This document shows positions 48,276-58,930 of a DNA stretch of 64,000 nucleotides, one piece after another. Each line of letters opens with the position of its first letter. Position 1 is the stretch's first letter. The notes beneath the pieces are model-generated. The model searched no databases and had not been told where the DNA came from. It saw only the letters and a list, made by a program, of their open reading frames with translations. The position numbers and the translations under genes were made by a program. This DNA is from Cryoendolithus antarcticus (taxonomy: Eukaryota; Ascomycota; Dothideomycetes; Cladosporiales; Cladosporiaceae), in NCBI GenBank assembly GCA_002077065.1, contig NAJO01000081.1, forward strand, positions 26,122 through 90,121, read 5' to 3'.

Positions 48276-49324
48276 CACCGGACCAAGGCTGGGTGATTTG
48301 CCCGACTTTAACTCTTGGCATTGACCAGCGCAGCGAGCTTGACGAGTAATCTGTGTATGGCAGCGGGGTTTGGCGTTCCAGATATGCGCTGGCAGCGCGA
48401 CCTTCAATGGACCAACCGCGGCATGGTCAAGGTGCAGTGGCAGCCTGATCATTAGCTGAAGATGACATGCTTGAAGGGATGGTCTACGTCTGGACTGGAG
48501 CTACGTCACTTATATTATAGCGAAAGTTTGATGCCAGTGTACAGCACTTGTCCAAGGATCTAGGGTTTGTGTTTCTCCTGGAGTATATCTTCTCTGTTGT
48601 GCTGATCTCGGCTTTACCGGATGGAACCTGTACCATACGACTATGTCATTACGTAAGGCACAGGTGTGTACAATACGAGTAGCACGGTCTGCGGAGTCAT
48701 TGACTGCGTGGAGGGATGTGTTCAGAGAAGCAACGTAAAGGTCTTGGCTCGTATCGCGCGCTCAAGTGCGTGATCGATGCAAAAGCGCTTCCGAAGCATA
48801 CATGTTAGTTAGACAAGTTGCGGCTGTGCGCAGGATACGTGTGCAATGCGCGTCGATCCGTTCATACAGCTCGCTTGATGACGGGTCACGCTGAGAGAGT
48901 CATGGCAAATGGATGCAGACAGACCACTCTATGGTGCTCTGCCTATTGGACATTGCAAGGTTTTGGGCAATTTCCGACCGCCAATAATGTATACGTCACC
49001 CCGCATTTTCTACCAACCAATGCACGGACGTTCGAGCTCAAAGGCCGTGCATACTTCGAGTTTCAGGACGTGTAACTCCGTAGTCGAACACGTGGACAGC
49101 CTAAAGCCAGTGCGTATAGGAGATCAGAGTCCGGACGACGTTCTCATCTCGTTGGATGCTCACACACGGTCAGCAGTTGTGCTTCCGGCTTGCAATGCCT
49201 GGAGCGGCCGAGCAGGTCGCGTGCCTTCGATCGCGCAAGTGATCGGTTCTGTCGACGCACTTATCACTGATGTAGGTTGCCCCTCAGGATCTCCTTAGCT
49301 ACTAATCTTCCAGACGGAGCGCAA
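48276..49324. other. No supportable gene
   Basis: ORFs of 85-129 codons near 48818-49298 show no recognisable domain. Confidence 0.35.
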
Positions 49325-49810
49325 TCAGATTTGACAGGGATTAACCATGTAATCAGCGTGCATGTCTTCCACAACATACGGGCAGAGTGAAGGACGGAAT
49401 TTGCAGAAGGCAGTACAGCGTCGTATAGCTCTGCTAGAAGAGCACCCTATATTGTTTGCGTCACAATTTGAACCACAGTCGCACCCTAGCTCTGTCCTCA
49501 GGCGCACGATCCCTTCTCTGATAGCGTAGATGTCGCTAGTCGGGAACAATCTGGGCGATTCGGCGACGAGGTGCTCGAGTTTACTAACGATCGCTGGCGA
49601 CTGGAACGGTACCGCCTCGTTCGTGCAATTCTGATGCTGGCCTAGCCAGAGTAATTCCGCTAGCGTTCTCGGTACGTCGCCAAAATCCCAGAACATCCCA
49701 CCCTCCGCGCCTGAAATTTCTGGTGATATGGCGGTACTACAATTAACTGCAAATGCTGGCACACCGGGCTATTTCAGGGACGTGTACTACAATAAAGAAA
49801 CCCAACTCTC
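49325..49810 (-). pseudogene. JmjC-like C-terminal fragment
   Basis: The minus strand re-encodes the tail of the JmjC-like protein at 20981-22915: PGVPAFAVNC, EGGMFWDFGDV, LLWLGQHQNCTNEAV, a helical spacer and LRTELGCDCGSNCDANNIGC, ending in TAA. In-frame TAG codons precede PGVPAF and again just upstream. The HxD-bearing first half of the domain is missing, so the fragment cannot bind metal. It shows this family was multicopy here. Confidence 0.65.
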
Positions 49811-50054
49811 GCTTGACGGTCTCTGGATAAGTCAAAGACATCTGCAGTAAATTTCTTGCGATTCAATGGACTCGTTATCCGTTTACATATTGTTCCTCTT
49901 TCTTGGCCAGTCTTGCTGAACATCATCGCAGAAACTCGCTTCTCGAGCATAACGTGCACCCGGCATCTGCAAAGTCTGGTGTTATAACGAAATTGTGAGC
50001 GACCATGTCCGTCCCACGGTCATTGGTCGGTCACACTCGATGGTTGCGGTAGGG

Positions 50055-51306
50055 TCACTCTAGATGCGTCGTGTTGAAGAGACGATGTCCGGTGTCGGTG
50101 CAACCCATACCAGTGTACTTGTTAGCTGACAGACGTAGTGCTGTTACTTCCAAGCGTCCACCATGCAGATTGAGCGTTCGGTGTAGCAGACCACCCTTGC
50201 GTACAGCATCTTGTTGGACGACGCCAGCCACGACAAATATCTTGATGTGCTGGTCTAGAGAGCGGATGTGCCTCAAGAGCTCAGCGATAGATCGTCCGCT
50301 GTTGACAACACTGTCCACTAGTAGGATAGCCAACTGTCCGATGATATGATCTTTCCTGAGGTCACGGGGTTGTTTGGCATGAACAAGCATTGCGGTTGGA
50401 AAGATATCGTTCACTCCGAGGGCCATAGGTTCTCCGCCGCGCATGAGCGCGACAATGACAGTCTACTCATAGAGGAGTTGAAAGCTTTCAACAAAACCGC
50501 CTTGGACGTGCTGGATATGGCTAACTGCCAAGCTAATTTGTTCGCTGAGATACTCCATCGCCAGATACTGGCCCATCAGGTGGTGTGCCTTCCGGAGAGC
50601 TGGTCCCGACAGGGCGGCATTACGGGTCTGAATCGCAATGAGTTGTGCGGCACCCTTATGCGTAGCCTCACGGACCGTGAGGCATTCCATTTCCCGTTCG
50701 ATGGATCTTACAAGCCTTTCATCATCAAGTCGTACCTGAGGAAGAGAACTTTCGCCGGTCTCCAGCGGGGGAACGTGGGCTGGTAGCAACACCTGACGAG
50801 CTCGGAGCCCATTCTGAAATCGCTTTACCCAACGCATCTCTCATCGACTTGCTCCGATTTTCTTTTTCACCAACGATGATAATGGCTTGGTCCGCCTTGC
50901 ACAACATTGGTAGGTCCAGCATACTGTCACCAAATGCCCAGACAAAGGTGCCGTATGTGTCGTGCAAGCGATCGACCACGGTGCCCTTCACCTCTGGCGT
51001 TACAATGTATTTGCTCTTGAAGGGTTCAGTGCCAATCACCTTCACCCAGTCAGAGAGGCGTGCCTTCTCTAGCACTCTCTCCCAGACCCGAGCAAGTCCG
51101 CAGGTCAGGACGATCGCACCTAGATTCTTAAATCGACAGAGGTGCTTCAAGAGAATCTCGAAGTCGTTGTAGATTCGAACATGTTCCGAGATCAGTTCGC
51201 ACAGGTCCGCAAATGCTGCGGCGGTGCAGTTCTTTTCGTAAAACTTAGCAGCCTCACGAAACGCTGGATATGAATGTAGCAGCAAGGAAACCTCGTTACG
51301 TGGCAA
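50055..51306 (-). pseudogene. HAD phosphatase-uracil phosphoribosyltransferase fusion, 5'-truncated
   Basis: Fungal relatives fuse a P-loop kinase, a HAD domain and a uracil phosphoribosyltransferase-like domain. Here the first part is gone and the HAD starts after its nucleophile Asp motif. VLTCGLARVWERVLEKA (motif II) and FVWAFGDSMLDLPMLCKADQ (motif IV) remain. A one-base frameshift near 50810 separates this from NGLRARQVLLPAHVPPLE and the start of the transferase. TAG at 50463-50465 lies between LLYE and TVIVALMRGGEPMALG; relatives usually have Gln there. The PRPP-binding part (ILLVDSVVNSGRSI) and the C-terminal TDTGHRLFNTTHL are well kept, ending at TGA. Not functional as it stands. Confidence 0.75.
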
Positions 51307-53484
51307 ATAGATGCTTCTAGAATCTTAAGCCTGCGCCACAATTGATCCTGGCGTTAACAATAAGGTGGTTATTTACTGTGATCGAGATACATTGACAGAC
51401 GTGATTCACAAGACTCGCTTATGCACGCTAGAGCACGTTCAAATCACGCCACATCAGAATACTTGATCCTTCACTGAACGGAACTCTCGGGTACATGTCC
51501 CTTATGTCGGGTACCTTTGGAATTCCGGGGCAATATTCTTTACCACTATGGCTTCTCGCATGACACTCTTGAAAATAGCGAGACTCCTCGAAACGTGATC
51601 TAGCAGGGGTGAAATCGGAAAGCTTTGATCGATGGTATCGACAAAGTTATCGACTACCTAACTAATAGACGGCAACTTTCGTTGCCACTCGGCCTTGTTG
51701 TAGAGGGATAGCTACTGAGCAATAGTACCTGAGGACGCTTTGATCGGCTTGCGAGACAGAGATTTGTGAGGTGTGAAATGTGAATCTGGCTCGTATCGGA
51801 GGGTGGCTCGTCACGCAGGGATGGACGTTACTGCATCACGAGGCAACAAGACAGTGCTCTCAGAACCTGGGCATCCGTCTCCTGCCGTAGACAAGGCGGT
51901 TAGGAACACGTGCATGCTTTGCGCACTTCGCTATTGGCTAGTTCCACGCTGGTGCCTAGTTGTGCGGCGGCCTCACAGCCCATAGATCTGGCGATGGACA
52001 CAGAGATCGATGATCATGGGGTACGATAGACGGTGACTCACACGTCTCGATTGGTCTAGTGCTACATGTATGTGATAGTGGCTTGCAGTGCGCGCGTATC
52101 TCTGTCCAATGTGTGCAAGTCGCTTGTCCCGTCCCGTCTTCGAGGGCCTGCCAGAAGTGAACGTGAGACCATATTCTAGCCGTCCACTACTTCGGCTGCT
52201 CTATTTTCCAGCCCTGACAGGACGCGGTTTCGTAGAAGGCGTAACCGAGACCGCCGACAGCGGCGTTCTCCAAGCATATACCCACTAGACGACTACGACA
52301 CTGTCTGTTAGAGACCCATATAGGCGGATCACAGAAGGCTTATACAGAGACGCGGATCTTTCTAACAGTAAGACCATTCCTGGCATAAGTGGACGGCACT
52401 TGCATCCCTACCTCGTTAAAGCAGAATGAGTCAATGGCAAACTGCAGATCAGTGTCGTCACACTGGATGGAGGCCAGTTTCGGCAGGGCCGTAGGGGGTA
52501 CCGGTACTGTGAGTGTCTATGCAGTGCCTGCAATGGATGTGGTGACGGTGAAGGCGTGAATGGGAGTGATCACAGTGCTCTGCGCCAGCGCAGTAAGTAT
52601 TGGTAGTCCGAACAGTGGAAGCAACAATGCGGCTCTCATCGTGAATTTTAGTATGCTCGCGCCCTATCTCATAACCGGTGCCGTGGTGGTCAGCGGATCC
52701 GACGAGGATCTTATGAAGTACTCAATTTGCGGATTGGCAGTTGAGAAGCCAATGATGCGGCTGCTACACCATCTCGGGAAACGAGCATGTCTATTCCGCC
52801 TATTTCCAGGTTTCCGAATCACGGTATATGTATAAGATTGAGTCAGGCATCCGTAGTAGGTACGGCTCGGACGGGCGCGCCGCAACCTTAAAGACGCCTT
52901 GCCGACACGTTTTCCTGGTAGCTGATATGGCTACTGACTGTAGATGGCTTCATATCACGAATATTGCCTTGAGATTCAGTACTCATTGTGGTACATCATA
53001 GGATGCAATCGCGCATGCCACAAATCAGTGACGATCAAGATGCATTATGGTGAGCGGCACAAATTGCCAAGAACGACACAGTACTGTGTTTAAACGAGCG
53101 CTGTAATGTGGTCAAGTGAGCTAAGACTTGACGCGTGTCATACAGTACTTGTATAGGCTTTCCAAATGCTAAGGTGTTGTAGAGCTAGACACAACACTCA
53201 CACCTTCCTTGCTTGTCCGCTGCATGGGTTAGGTCGCGCTGGAACAGTAAGGCCATATTCGTTACGAATGCAGCGCGAACCTAGACTCTCGCGACCAGAT
53301 AGGCGACTCTGCCTCGGCCTACGTGGACAATGTCGCAAAGCGCTGTGATTCTTCGCTTGAGTAAGTCAAAGGATGGGCATGTTGCGGTCGAATATTATGT
53401 CCTAACATAAAGCATACAATGGGACATGGCAGACTTCGCAATCCACATTTGCAGAACTAGCCAACGAACGCGACAAGCTGACAG
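51307..53484. other. No supportable gene
   Basis: 2.2 kb without a recognisable domain. It holds the short repeat partner at 51781-51836. The missing kinase part of the preceding gene was looked for and not seen. Confidence 0.4.
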
Positions 53485-54327
53485 GATGTGTGCTGGTGTC
53501 AGTTTGTCCCATTCTACCCGACACCAGATGCACGCTCAAGTCTGCGCAGGCTGCTGCCGTCGAACATACCATACGACGTGCAGACTTGGAACGAGTTCTC
53601 GTGGAGGTTCGGAATTCCAGCATGCACTATGACCAGACAGTATCAAAAAGCTACTGGCTATTTCCGGGCAAAAAGACAAGTGCGCCTTGATGGCAGCTTG
53701 CAGAGTTATACTACCTCCTTCCGCTTTCTTATCCACCATATTTCTGGGACTATGTCCGACCCGGCCCTGGCGAAGCAAACATATGGCTACAGATGGACCG
53801 AGACTGGTTTCTGGACTCAATGGATGCCGTCGCACAGCTCGGTCCTACTGTGCTCCTTTGATCAGTGTTGCAGGATAGCCTGGTGGAACGCGATGCAGTT
53901 GGCTTTACAGAGCGACGAGCACATGCTGCGCCTCGAGAGCCCATTCGACTGGCATACCTTCATCCTTCGGCATGTCATCACCGCCCTTGATCACTCCGTC
54001 TGGAAATGCAGAGATGCTGTGCGACTTACGGAAAAACGGAGACCTGACGTACTCTCTGAACGTCCTCAACATTCCGACATGCACGATTTGGCTCGACATC
54101 CTATACACATCACAGAAAGTATATCTATGGCTAATACCGTCTTGGATGCAATCATTCAGGAGAATGAGACAACGACTGACGTGAGCGACGCCAATGCCTC
54201 GATTTCCCTGGACCTATATCGCATGGACACGAATCGAGAGCTGAAATGCCAGAAAACCCTGTTGCGATGTGCGCACGAGCGATCACAGGCGCTGCCGGCG
54301 ACCTTGCAGCACCTCTGCTATACCCGC
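53485..54327 (+). pseudogene. CorA-like membrane protein gene, 3' part lost at the element boundary
   Basis: The frame reads QFVPFYPTPDARSSLRRLLP, DVQTWNEFSWRFGIPACTM, YGYRWTETGFWTQWMPSHSS, FDWHTFILRHVITALDHSVW, KCRDAVRLTEKRRP and HDLARHPIHITESISMANTV, ending in KTLLRCAHERSQALPATLQ. This is the cytosolic N-terminal part of a fungal CorA-like family. The expected NEI-LAFN linker and the two C-terminal membrane helices are absent: the coding similarity stops around 54306 and GC-rich sequence begins. The 5' end probably has an upstream exon, with an acceptor CTGACAG at 53484. The gene was most likely cut by insertion of the Crypton-like element. Confidence 0.6.
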
Positions 54328-54385
54328 TCGTCGCCAGCGAAGACCAGTATAGGGGCCACGTCCTGAACGAAGCTAGAGCGCAGGC

Positions 54386-55883
54386 TCAGGCGCATTCACA
54401 CGTACGCCCGCAGCGGTGGCAAAGCTCCCCGCCCTCGACGAAGGGGTTTAGGAAGTCCTCCCGCTGGCGCACGGGGTTGTCATTTACACCGAGTAGGTAC
54501 CTAACAATCGTTAGGTTATCAAAGTCCCTGCTCCGCCCACCCCAATCGCAAAGCTTCCGGATGTCCCACCGCTTCTCGCTACAGAGGTACTGCACGCCAC
54601 CACGCCGGAATGAGTGCATTCCAAACGCAGTGGGGTCTTCGTTGATATCGAGCAGGTTGTTCCGGAAGTTCTCTAGGAAGCGACTGCTCGTCTGCAAAGC
54701 GCCGTCAGCTAGGCTAGCGTTACCTCGCCTCGTTTATAACGTACCATTGCAACAGGCCGGTCGTACTGCTTTACGCGCCCGACACTGTCGAAGCGGGTGA
54801 AGATAAAGCACTCCGTGCCTCGTTGCAAACGTGCCCAGCGGAGGAGCAGGTGTGGCACATCGAGCCACGGCTCCTCCTTATATGGTAGAGCACGAAGGGC
54901 TTAACTACGTCGAGAACGAGCGGTTAGCTTTGGACATTAAGAGGTGCGTTCACAATACGTACTCTTGCCCTCCTGGTGCGTCTTGCGGAAGGGGAGGGTG
55001 ATAGTGACACGCCCTTCATTCGGTTCAGCGACAACGTGGTCCCACTCTATCTGCAGAACCTCGGAGTGACGGAGGAGGCAGAGGAATGCAATCGCGTAGG
55101 CAGCCTGCATTGCCACCCTCTCCTCACGTCCTGAGCGAAGCAAAGCGTCAGTGACCACGTAAAGGTTTGTAGCTTCGTTCTAGACGTACCTGCCCAGAGC
55201 CGCTGTCCGTTCTCATCGTTACCCAGCCGCCTTAGCTTATGCATCGACGCAAAGGTCTCGTTACGAACGTATATCCGCTGGGTCTGGCTCGCTGTCACCG
55301 AACGCACGCCATAGGCAATATATCCGGCCTGTACCTTACGGCGGTTCAGGCTCTTCATATACAGCTGCACGAACGTCGACAACGAGGGGTTGCCAATCCA
55401 ATTCCCTCCGCTGCTCTCCTGGAACATCCCGGTTCCACGCATAGGCTCGTAGGCGTAGTAGTAGCTCGCCGCGGCGCGCATCTTACAGGCGTGCGTGTAG
55501 GAGTTACCCTTCTGCACGTCCTCTTCGTCACCACCCAGCCCGTCTTCCGGCCTGCCGCCCTCCTCATCGTTCTCAACGAACCCTGCTACCTTCCGCTTCC
55601 GCCTCCGGTTATCGGTCCTAACCTTGGTACCTTCGCTTGCAACGAAGTCACAGCTGTTCAGAATCCAAAGGACGATTAGGTTCGGGGTCTCCTTAGTAGG
55701 CTCGAGAACACCCCTCTTCCAAAACGCGGCGCCGTCGTCGATAGTATCGAGTACAAAGGCCTCGAATTGCCTCCAGAGGCGCTGGTAGCCTACTAACGTT
55801 GAGCGCGAATGGGCTCCCCTTATCGAGTCGGCTACACTCTTCAGATCCTTCGCCGCTAGCTCTGGCGCCGCCTCCGTTAGCAA
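54386..55883 (-). pseudogene. Crypton-type tyrosine recombinase
   Basis: Exon 1 (55883-55190) has a core-binding region (SIRGAHSRSTLVGYQRLWRQF). Intron 55189-55131 (GTACGT...GCTCAG) leads to exon 2 with YAIAFLCLLRHSEVLQIEWD (box I Arg). Intron 54962-54900 leads to LPYKEEPWLDVPHLLLRWA. The C-terminal part has GMHSFRRGGVQYL (box II H-x-x-R) and NLTIVRYLLG (candidate Tyr). Between about 54780 and 54735 the frame must change once or twice without a credible intron, so the copy is probably inactive unless these are assembly errors. Relatives integrate circular DNA by site-specific recombination in the nucleus. The TGA at 54386-54388 ends it. Confidence 0.7.
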
Positions 55884-56076
55884 CGAGGGCTCAGGCGCTG
55901 CAGTCAGGTTGTCAATTTCCTCGTTTAGGTCCGCCTGCGTCTCTAATGCATCCGTTGGTGACTGCTCCTGCGATTCGGCGTCAGCGAGCTCCTTTAGACC
56001 CTATTGGAGGGTAGACATAGTTTCGGAGTTATTCAGTGTTGCTTAGTGTTCGTGTTCTACGGGTGGGTCTGCGAAT
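55884..56076. promoter_or_regulatory. Divergent promoter region of the element
   Basis: 193 nt separate the recombinase start (minus) from the second ORF (plus). No TATA box is obvious. It contains degenerate copies of the TCGTT-type motif near 55920 and 55951. Confidence 0.35.
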
Positions 56077-57997
56077 ATGCTGTGTTCGTTGGTAAAGAGG
56101 CGCGATCAGGAAGTCCTTAAAGCTACCCCTCCCCAGGCCAGTCTGCTCGTAGGCTACCCAAATTTTCACGCCATCGTCTACAACGCATTAAGAATAACAG
56201 GCTGCAATGCCTCGCTAACAACGCATCGTGGCTACAATGCCACCGAAGAACACTCCGGGTCTCCAGCGCCAGAACCCAGAGCGTCGCTTCGGGCGGAGGT
56301 AGAGAAAGCCAGAGCTGCTGCACAAGGCCAGGGCCAGTCTTACTCGTCTAGAACGAACAGTTGGCGCACGGCCTTAACGAAGAATGCCCTCCTCCACTGG
56401 GCGGACGAGTACGCGGCTAGCAATGAGTTCATGTTCATCCGGGACGGGTATAACAAGCAGCAAGCTCGTCCAAAACGTACGGCACCGCTAGCGCTAGCAG
56501 CAGTAGCAGCGGCTGCAGCTCACGTTGACGACGAAGGCGAGGCTGTAGGTGACAGTACTCAGAGGCGAGAGTTCGTTCAGACCGTGGTCGACACGATCCA
56601 GAGCATGCCCGACGTCGATACCGCATTGCAAAGTCCGCTTTGCGTTGGTGCCGCAAAGCGTGACCTACCGGCGCAGGCAAAGCAGCGCTCGCAGCTACGG
56701 CGTGCAGCCGTCTACTTCCTCCAGACCGAGCCGACTGCGCACGTCTCTAACGTGACCCAGCAACAGCACCCTGAGGCTGTTGAACAAGCGGCGCTTGTAG
56801 CTGTAGGCTATGACGGCTGGGATACCTTTAGCTGGACTCGCACGTTAACAAGAAACCCACTGCAGCCAGCATCTCCGGCACAGCCTGCGCCTGGCAACGT
56901 CGGTAACGAGCCCCTGCCGGACCGCGAGAGTATCCTGCTTAACCACTCTCTTTCCCGGAAGCAGATCGAGTTCTTCCCTTCGCCCGTGACGGGGCAGGGC
57001 CAGCAGGGCATGCTCGCTACCGTCTATAACGCAGACACGCTGCAGTTTGCCGGCGAGATGCGTTATGGTCCGCAGTCTGTGTTCCACTACCACGCGCACC
57101 AGCATAGTCACCTAATCTCCGCTGCGTCTGGAACGCAGCTGCCTAACCTGGCTTCGTCCTTAACGAGTATTGTTCAAGGGATCGCTGATGGGCAGGCGGG
57201 AGTTCCGGTGCAGCCGCAGGCCGGTGGCAGTGCTCGTGCTGTCGCGTCAGGAACGAGCGGCAAGCGGAGGCGCGTTGGAGACGCAGACGAGGAGGTTCTA
57301 CTGAAGATGATCGGTAGGCTTCCGCAGACGCTTCGCCCGTGCGAGATCCCTACGCCACCGGCTATCAGCTTTGCGAGGGACCTCGTACGTCTACGACGAG
57401 ACTGGTACTCAGAGGAGCACGCATCGCTACGCGTCAAGGGCGTGCCAGTGCCACTTCGGTACTGGAATCAGCTCTACACCCACGAGGCCTGGGAGATCCA
57501 GAAGCAGAACTTTACAGATTTCAAGGTGCGTACGTTCTTAACGAGCGAGGCCTCACTGAGCCATTCAAGCGGTTCCCGGCGCCGCCCCTGCCAACACGTC
57601 AGTGGGTCTTTCTGAGCGAGCTGGAGGGAACGTTCGTTGGAGACGAAGAGCGCTTCTGGGCCGAGTACCAGCAGCCAAACCGGCACGGGATCCCTACTCG
57701 CATAGCCTTCACTACCCTCGTCAGGAACGTGAAGCCCAAGGCCGTGAGGATCAGCAACAAGCCGCTACCGCGAAGCTGGAGTTCGTTGGCAACGCGTACC
57801 TAGAGCACTTTGGCTACCTGAAGTCCGGCAAGAAGCACGCCATGTCAAACGCACAGGACGTCGCTCGTCGATACCGTGAGGTGAAGGGGATCACGACGCG
57901 TTACGACCGATGGTACAGTGTAGAGAAGGCAGCGCAGTGCGGCGAGGTGCTCTACGACAACGGCAGCGCAGCCGTGCCATCACCAGGAGCGGGCTGA
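56077..57997 (+). CDS. Crypton-associated second ORF, spliced, unknown
   Basis: A long frame to about 57524, then a 43-nt intron-like step (GTGCGT donor, ATTCAAG acceptor) into RFPAPPLPTRQWVFLSELEG and FWAEYQQPNRHGIPTRIAF. A second step near 57720-57755 leads to KLEFVGNAYLEHFGYLKSGK and DVARRYREVKGITTRYDRWY, ending at TGA. The N-terminal half is Ala/Gln-rich with a basic patch (SGKRRRVGD) that may be a nuclear signal. LRRDWYSEEHASLRVKGVP plus RYWNQLYTHEAWEIQKQNF resembles a DNA-binding helical module, loosely like the GCR1-type domain of Cryptons. No family is firmly recognised. An internal ATG at 56239 is an alternative start. Probably encoded by the element. Confidence 0.45.
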
Positions 57998-58126
57998 TAA
58001 TAACAATGTCGGCTCGCGCTCGTCGCCAACGAAGACCAATCGGAGTTGGGGCACGCTGCTAGCGAGGTGTGCGGATGCTGCGGAGCCCTGCTAGTCTCAA
58101 GGCCAGCCCGTCCTGCCTCGCTAGGA

Positions 58127-58229
58127 ACGAGACTGTCAAGTTTTGGACGTGAAAGGGGATTCACGCCTCCCGTGCGCCAATCTCGCCGAGAGCGAAAGGC
58201 AGTTCACCCTCGAAACTTGACAGTCTCGT
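58127..58229. repeat. 103-bp element with perfect 17-bp terminal inverted repeats
   Basis: ACGAGACTGTCAAGTTT at 58127-58143 is exactly reverse-complementary to 58213-58229. An inner palindrome CGTGAAAGGGGATTCACG lies at 58148-58165. Too small to encode a protein: a MITE-like or hairpin element just outside the Crypton-like segment. Confidence 0.9.
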
Positions 58230-58930
58230 AGCCGGGGCTCACCCTGGGCCCTAGCCGTGGATTTGACTCTCGGCACGGTGTGCACGCTCGCATTGGAGAC
58301 GTGCGCAGGCCTGGCTCCCGCAGGCGATCGCTGCTAGCGATGAACCTTGGGAAGATTGCGCTACGCAGCAGGAGGAGGTCCTCCGGGTTCACTCTCGCCG
58401 GGAATGAAGGGTTGCAGGGCTGGCTCGCTAGCAACGAAGGGAACAGGCTACGAGTCCCGAGCAGCAGTGCGTGCGGTGGGAGGTGGGAGGATCCGGTGCA
58501 GCAGCCTCGTTCACGGCGAGGGAGGGGGAGGGGGAGAGAGCAGGCTCGGATGCCGGTTTCGGTGGCGCCGCTAGCGCGGCGGCGTGGCGCGGTGGTAGCG
58601 CGGCTACGGTCCCTCCATAGGCAGGCCTTCGGTAGCCACGCAGTGGCCTCGTCGGCGGCAGTCCGGCGGCGCCTACGGGGCCTTTCAATCAAACCGTCAC
58701 CGCGGTGGCTTCGCGTGAGGTCGCTAGCGTTAGGGTTGGTCGCGCGAGAGCGCGTTGACAGCGTGAGGGCCAATCGGGTGGCGGCGGGCCGCCCGGCGGC
58801 GCTAGACCCCCTCGGGCGGGCGTGCAGGGCGAGACTATCAACTTCGGGGCTGGCAGCCTCACTTCACCTCTTCCCCAGCTCCACTTGTCAGACTATGAAA
58901 GGCAATCCCGGCGCCTCTACAGAAACCCTA
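58230..58930. other. GC-rich non-coding block
   Basis: Very GC-rich sequence with long shadow ORFs on both strands, rich in Arg, Ser and Pro and without domains. CGAGACTATCAACTTCGG at about 58829 is a diverged third copy of the 17-bp arm of the preceding element, in the orientation of the left arm. The block may therefore itself be a larger repeat bounded by these arms. Confidence 0.5.

Larger units (their letters stand above)
54328..58036. mobile_element. Crypton-like GC-rich element with two divergent genes
   Basis: A GC-rich block holds a tyrosine recombinase (minus) and a second ORF (plus), head to head. Its edges carry near-identical sequences: CGCTCGTCGCCAGCGAAGAC at 54325-54344 and the same with one change at 58016-58035, both continuing CCA. 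Cryptons use a tyrosine recombinase and leave short direct repeats rather than long terminal inverted repeats, which fits. The left edge lies where the CorA-like gene is cut. The CorA tail does not resume on the right, so either the boundary lies further out or flanking DNA was lost. Confidence 0.6.
54328..58440. repeat. Array of interspersed palindromic 13-mers, TCGTYNNNAACGA
   Basis: Imperfect copies of TCGTT/C-NNN-AACGA(A/G)G recur about every 100-150 nt. Examples: CGTCCTGAACGAAG 54359, CTCGTTTATAACGTA 54730, CTCGTTGCAAACGTG 54819, CGTCGAGAACGAG 54908, TCGTTACGAACG 55259, TCGTTCTCAACGAA 55567, CTTCGCTTGCAACGAAG 55631, CTCCGTTAGCAACGAGG 55872, CTCGTCTAGAACGAAC 56343, CTTCGTCCTTAACGAG 57152, GTCAGGAACGAG 57246, TTCGTTGGAGACGAAG 57633, TTCGTTGGCAACGCG 57783, CTCGCTAGCAACGAAGG 58424. 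They occur in both genes, all frames, introns and the intergenic part. Confidence 0.8.

Noticed and set aside
54693..54724. A third intron in the tyrosine recombinase
   Set aside because: It would be 32 nt, too short for a spliceosomal intron. Another frame runs straight through into the C-terminal domain, so one or two indels fit better.
58204..58773. A 189-codon minus-strand gene
   Set aside because: Composition is extreme (Arg, Ser, Pro), the opposite strand is equally open, and the block is very GC-rich with repeat arms. It is best explained as repeat sequence.
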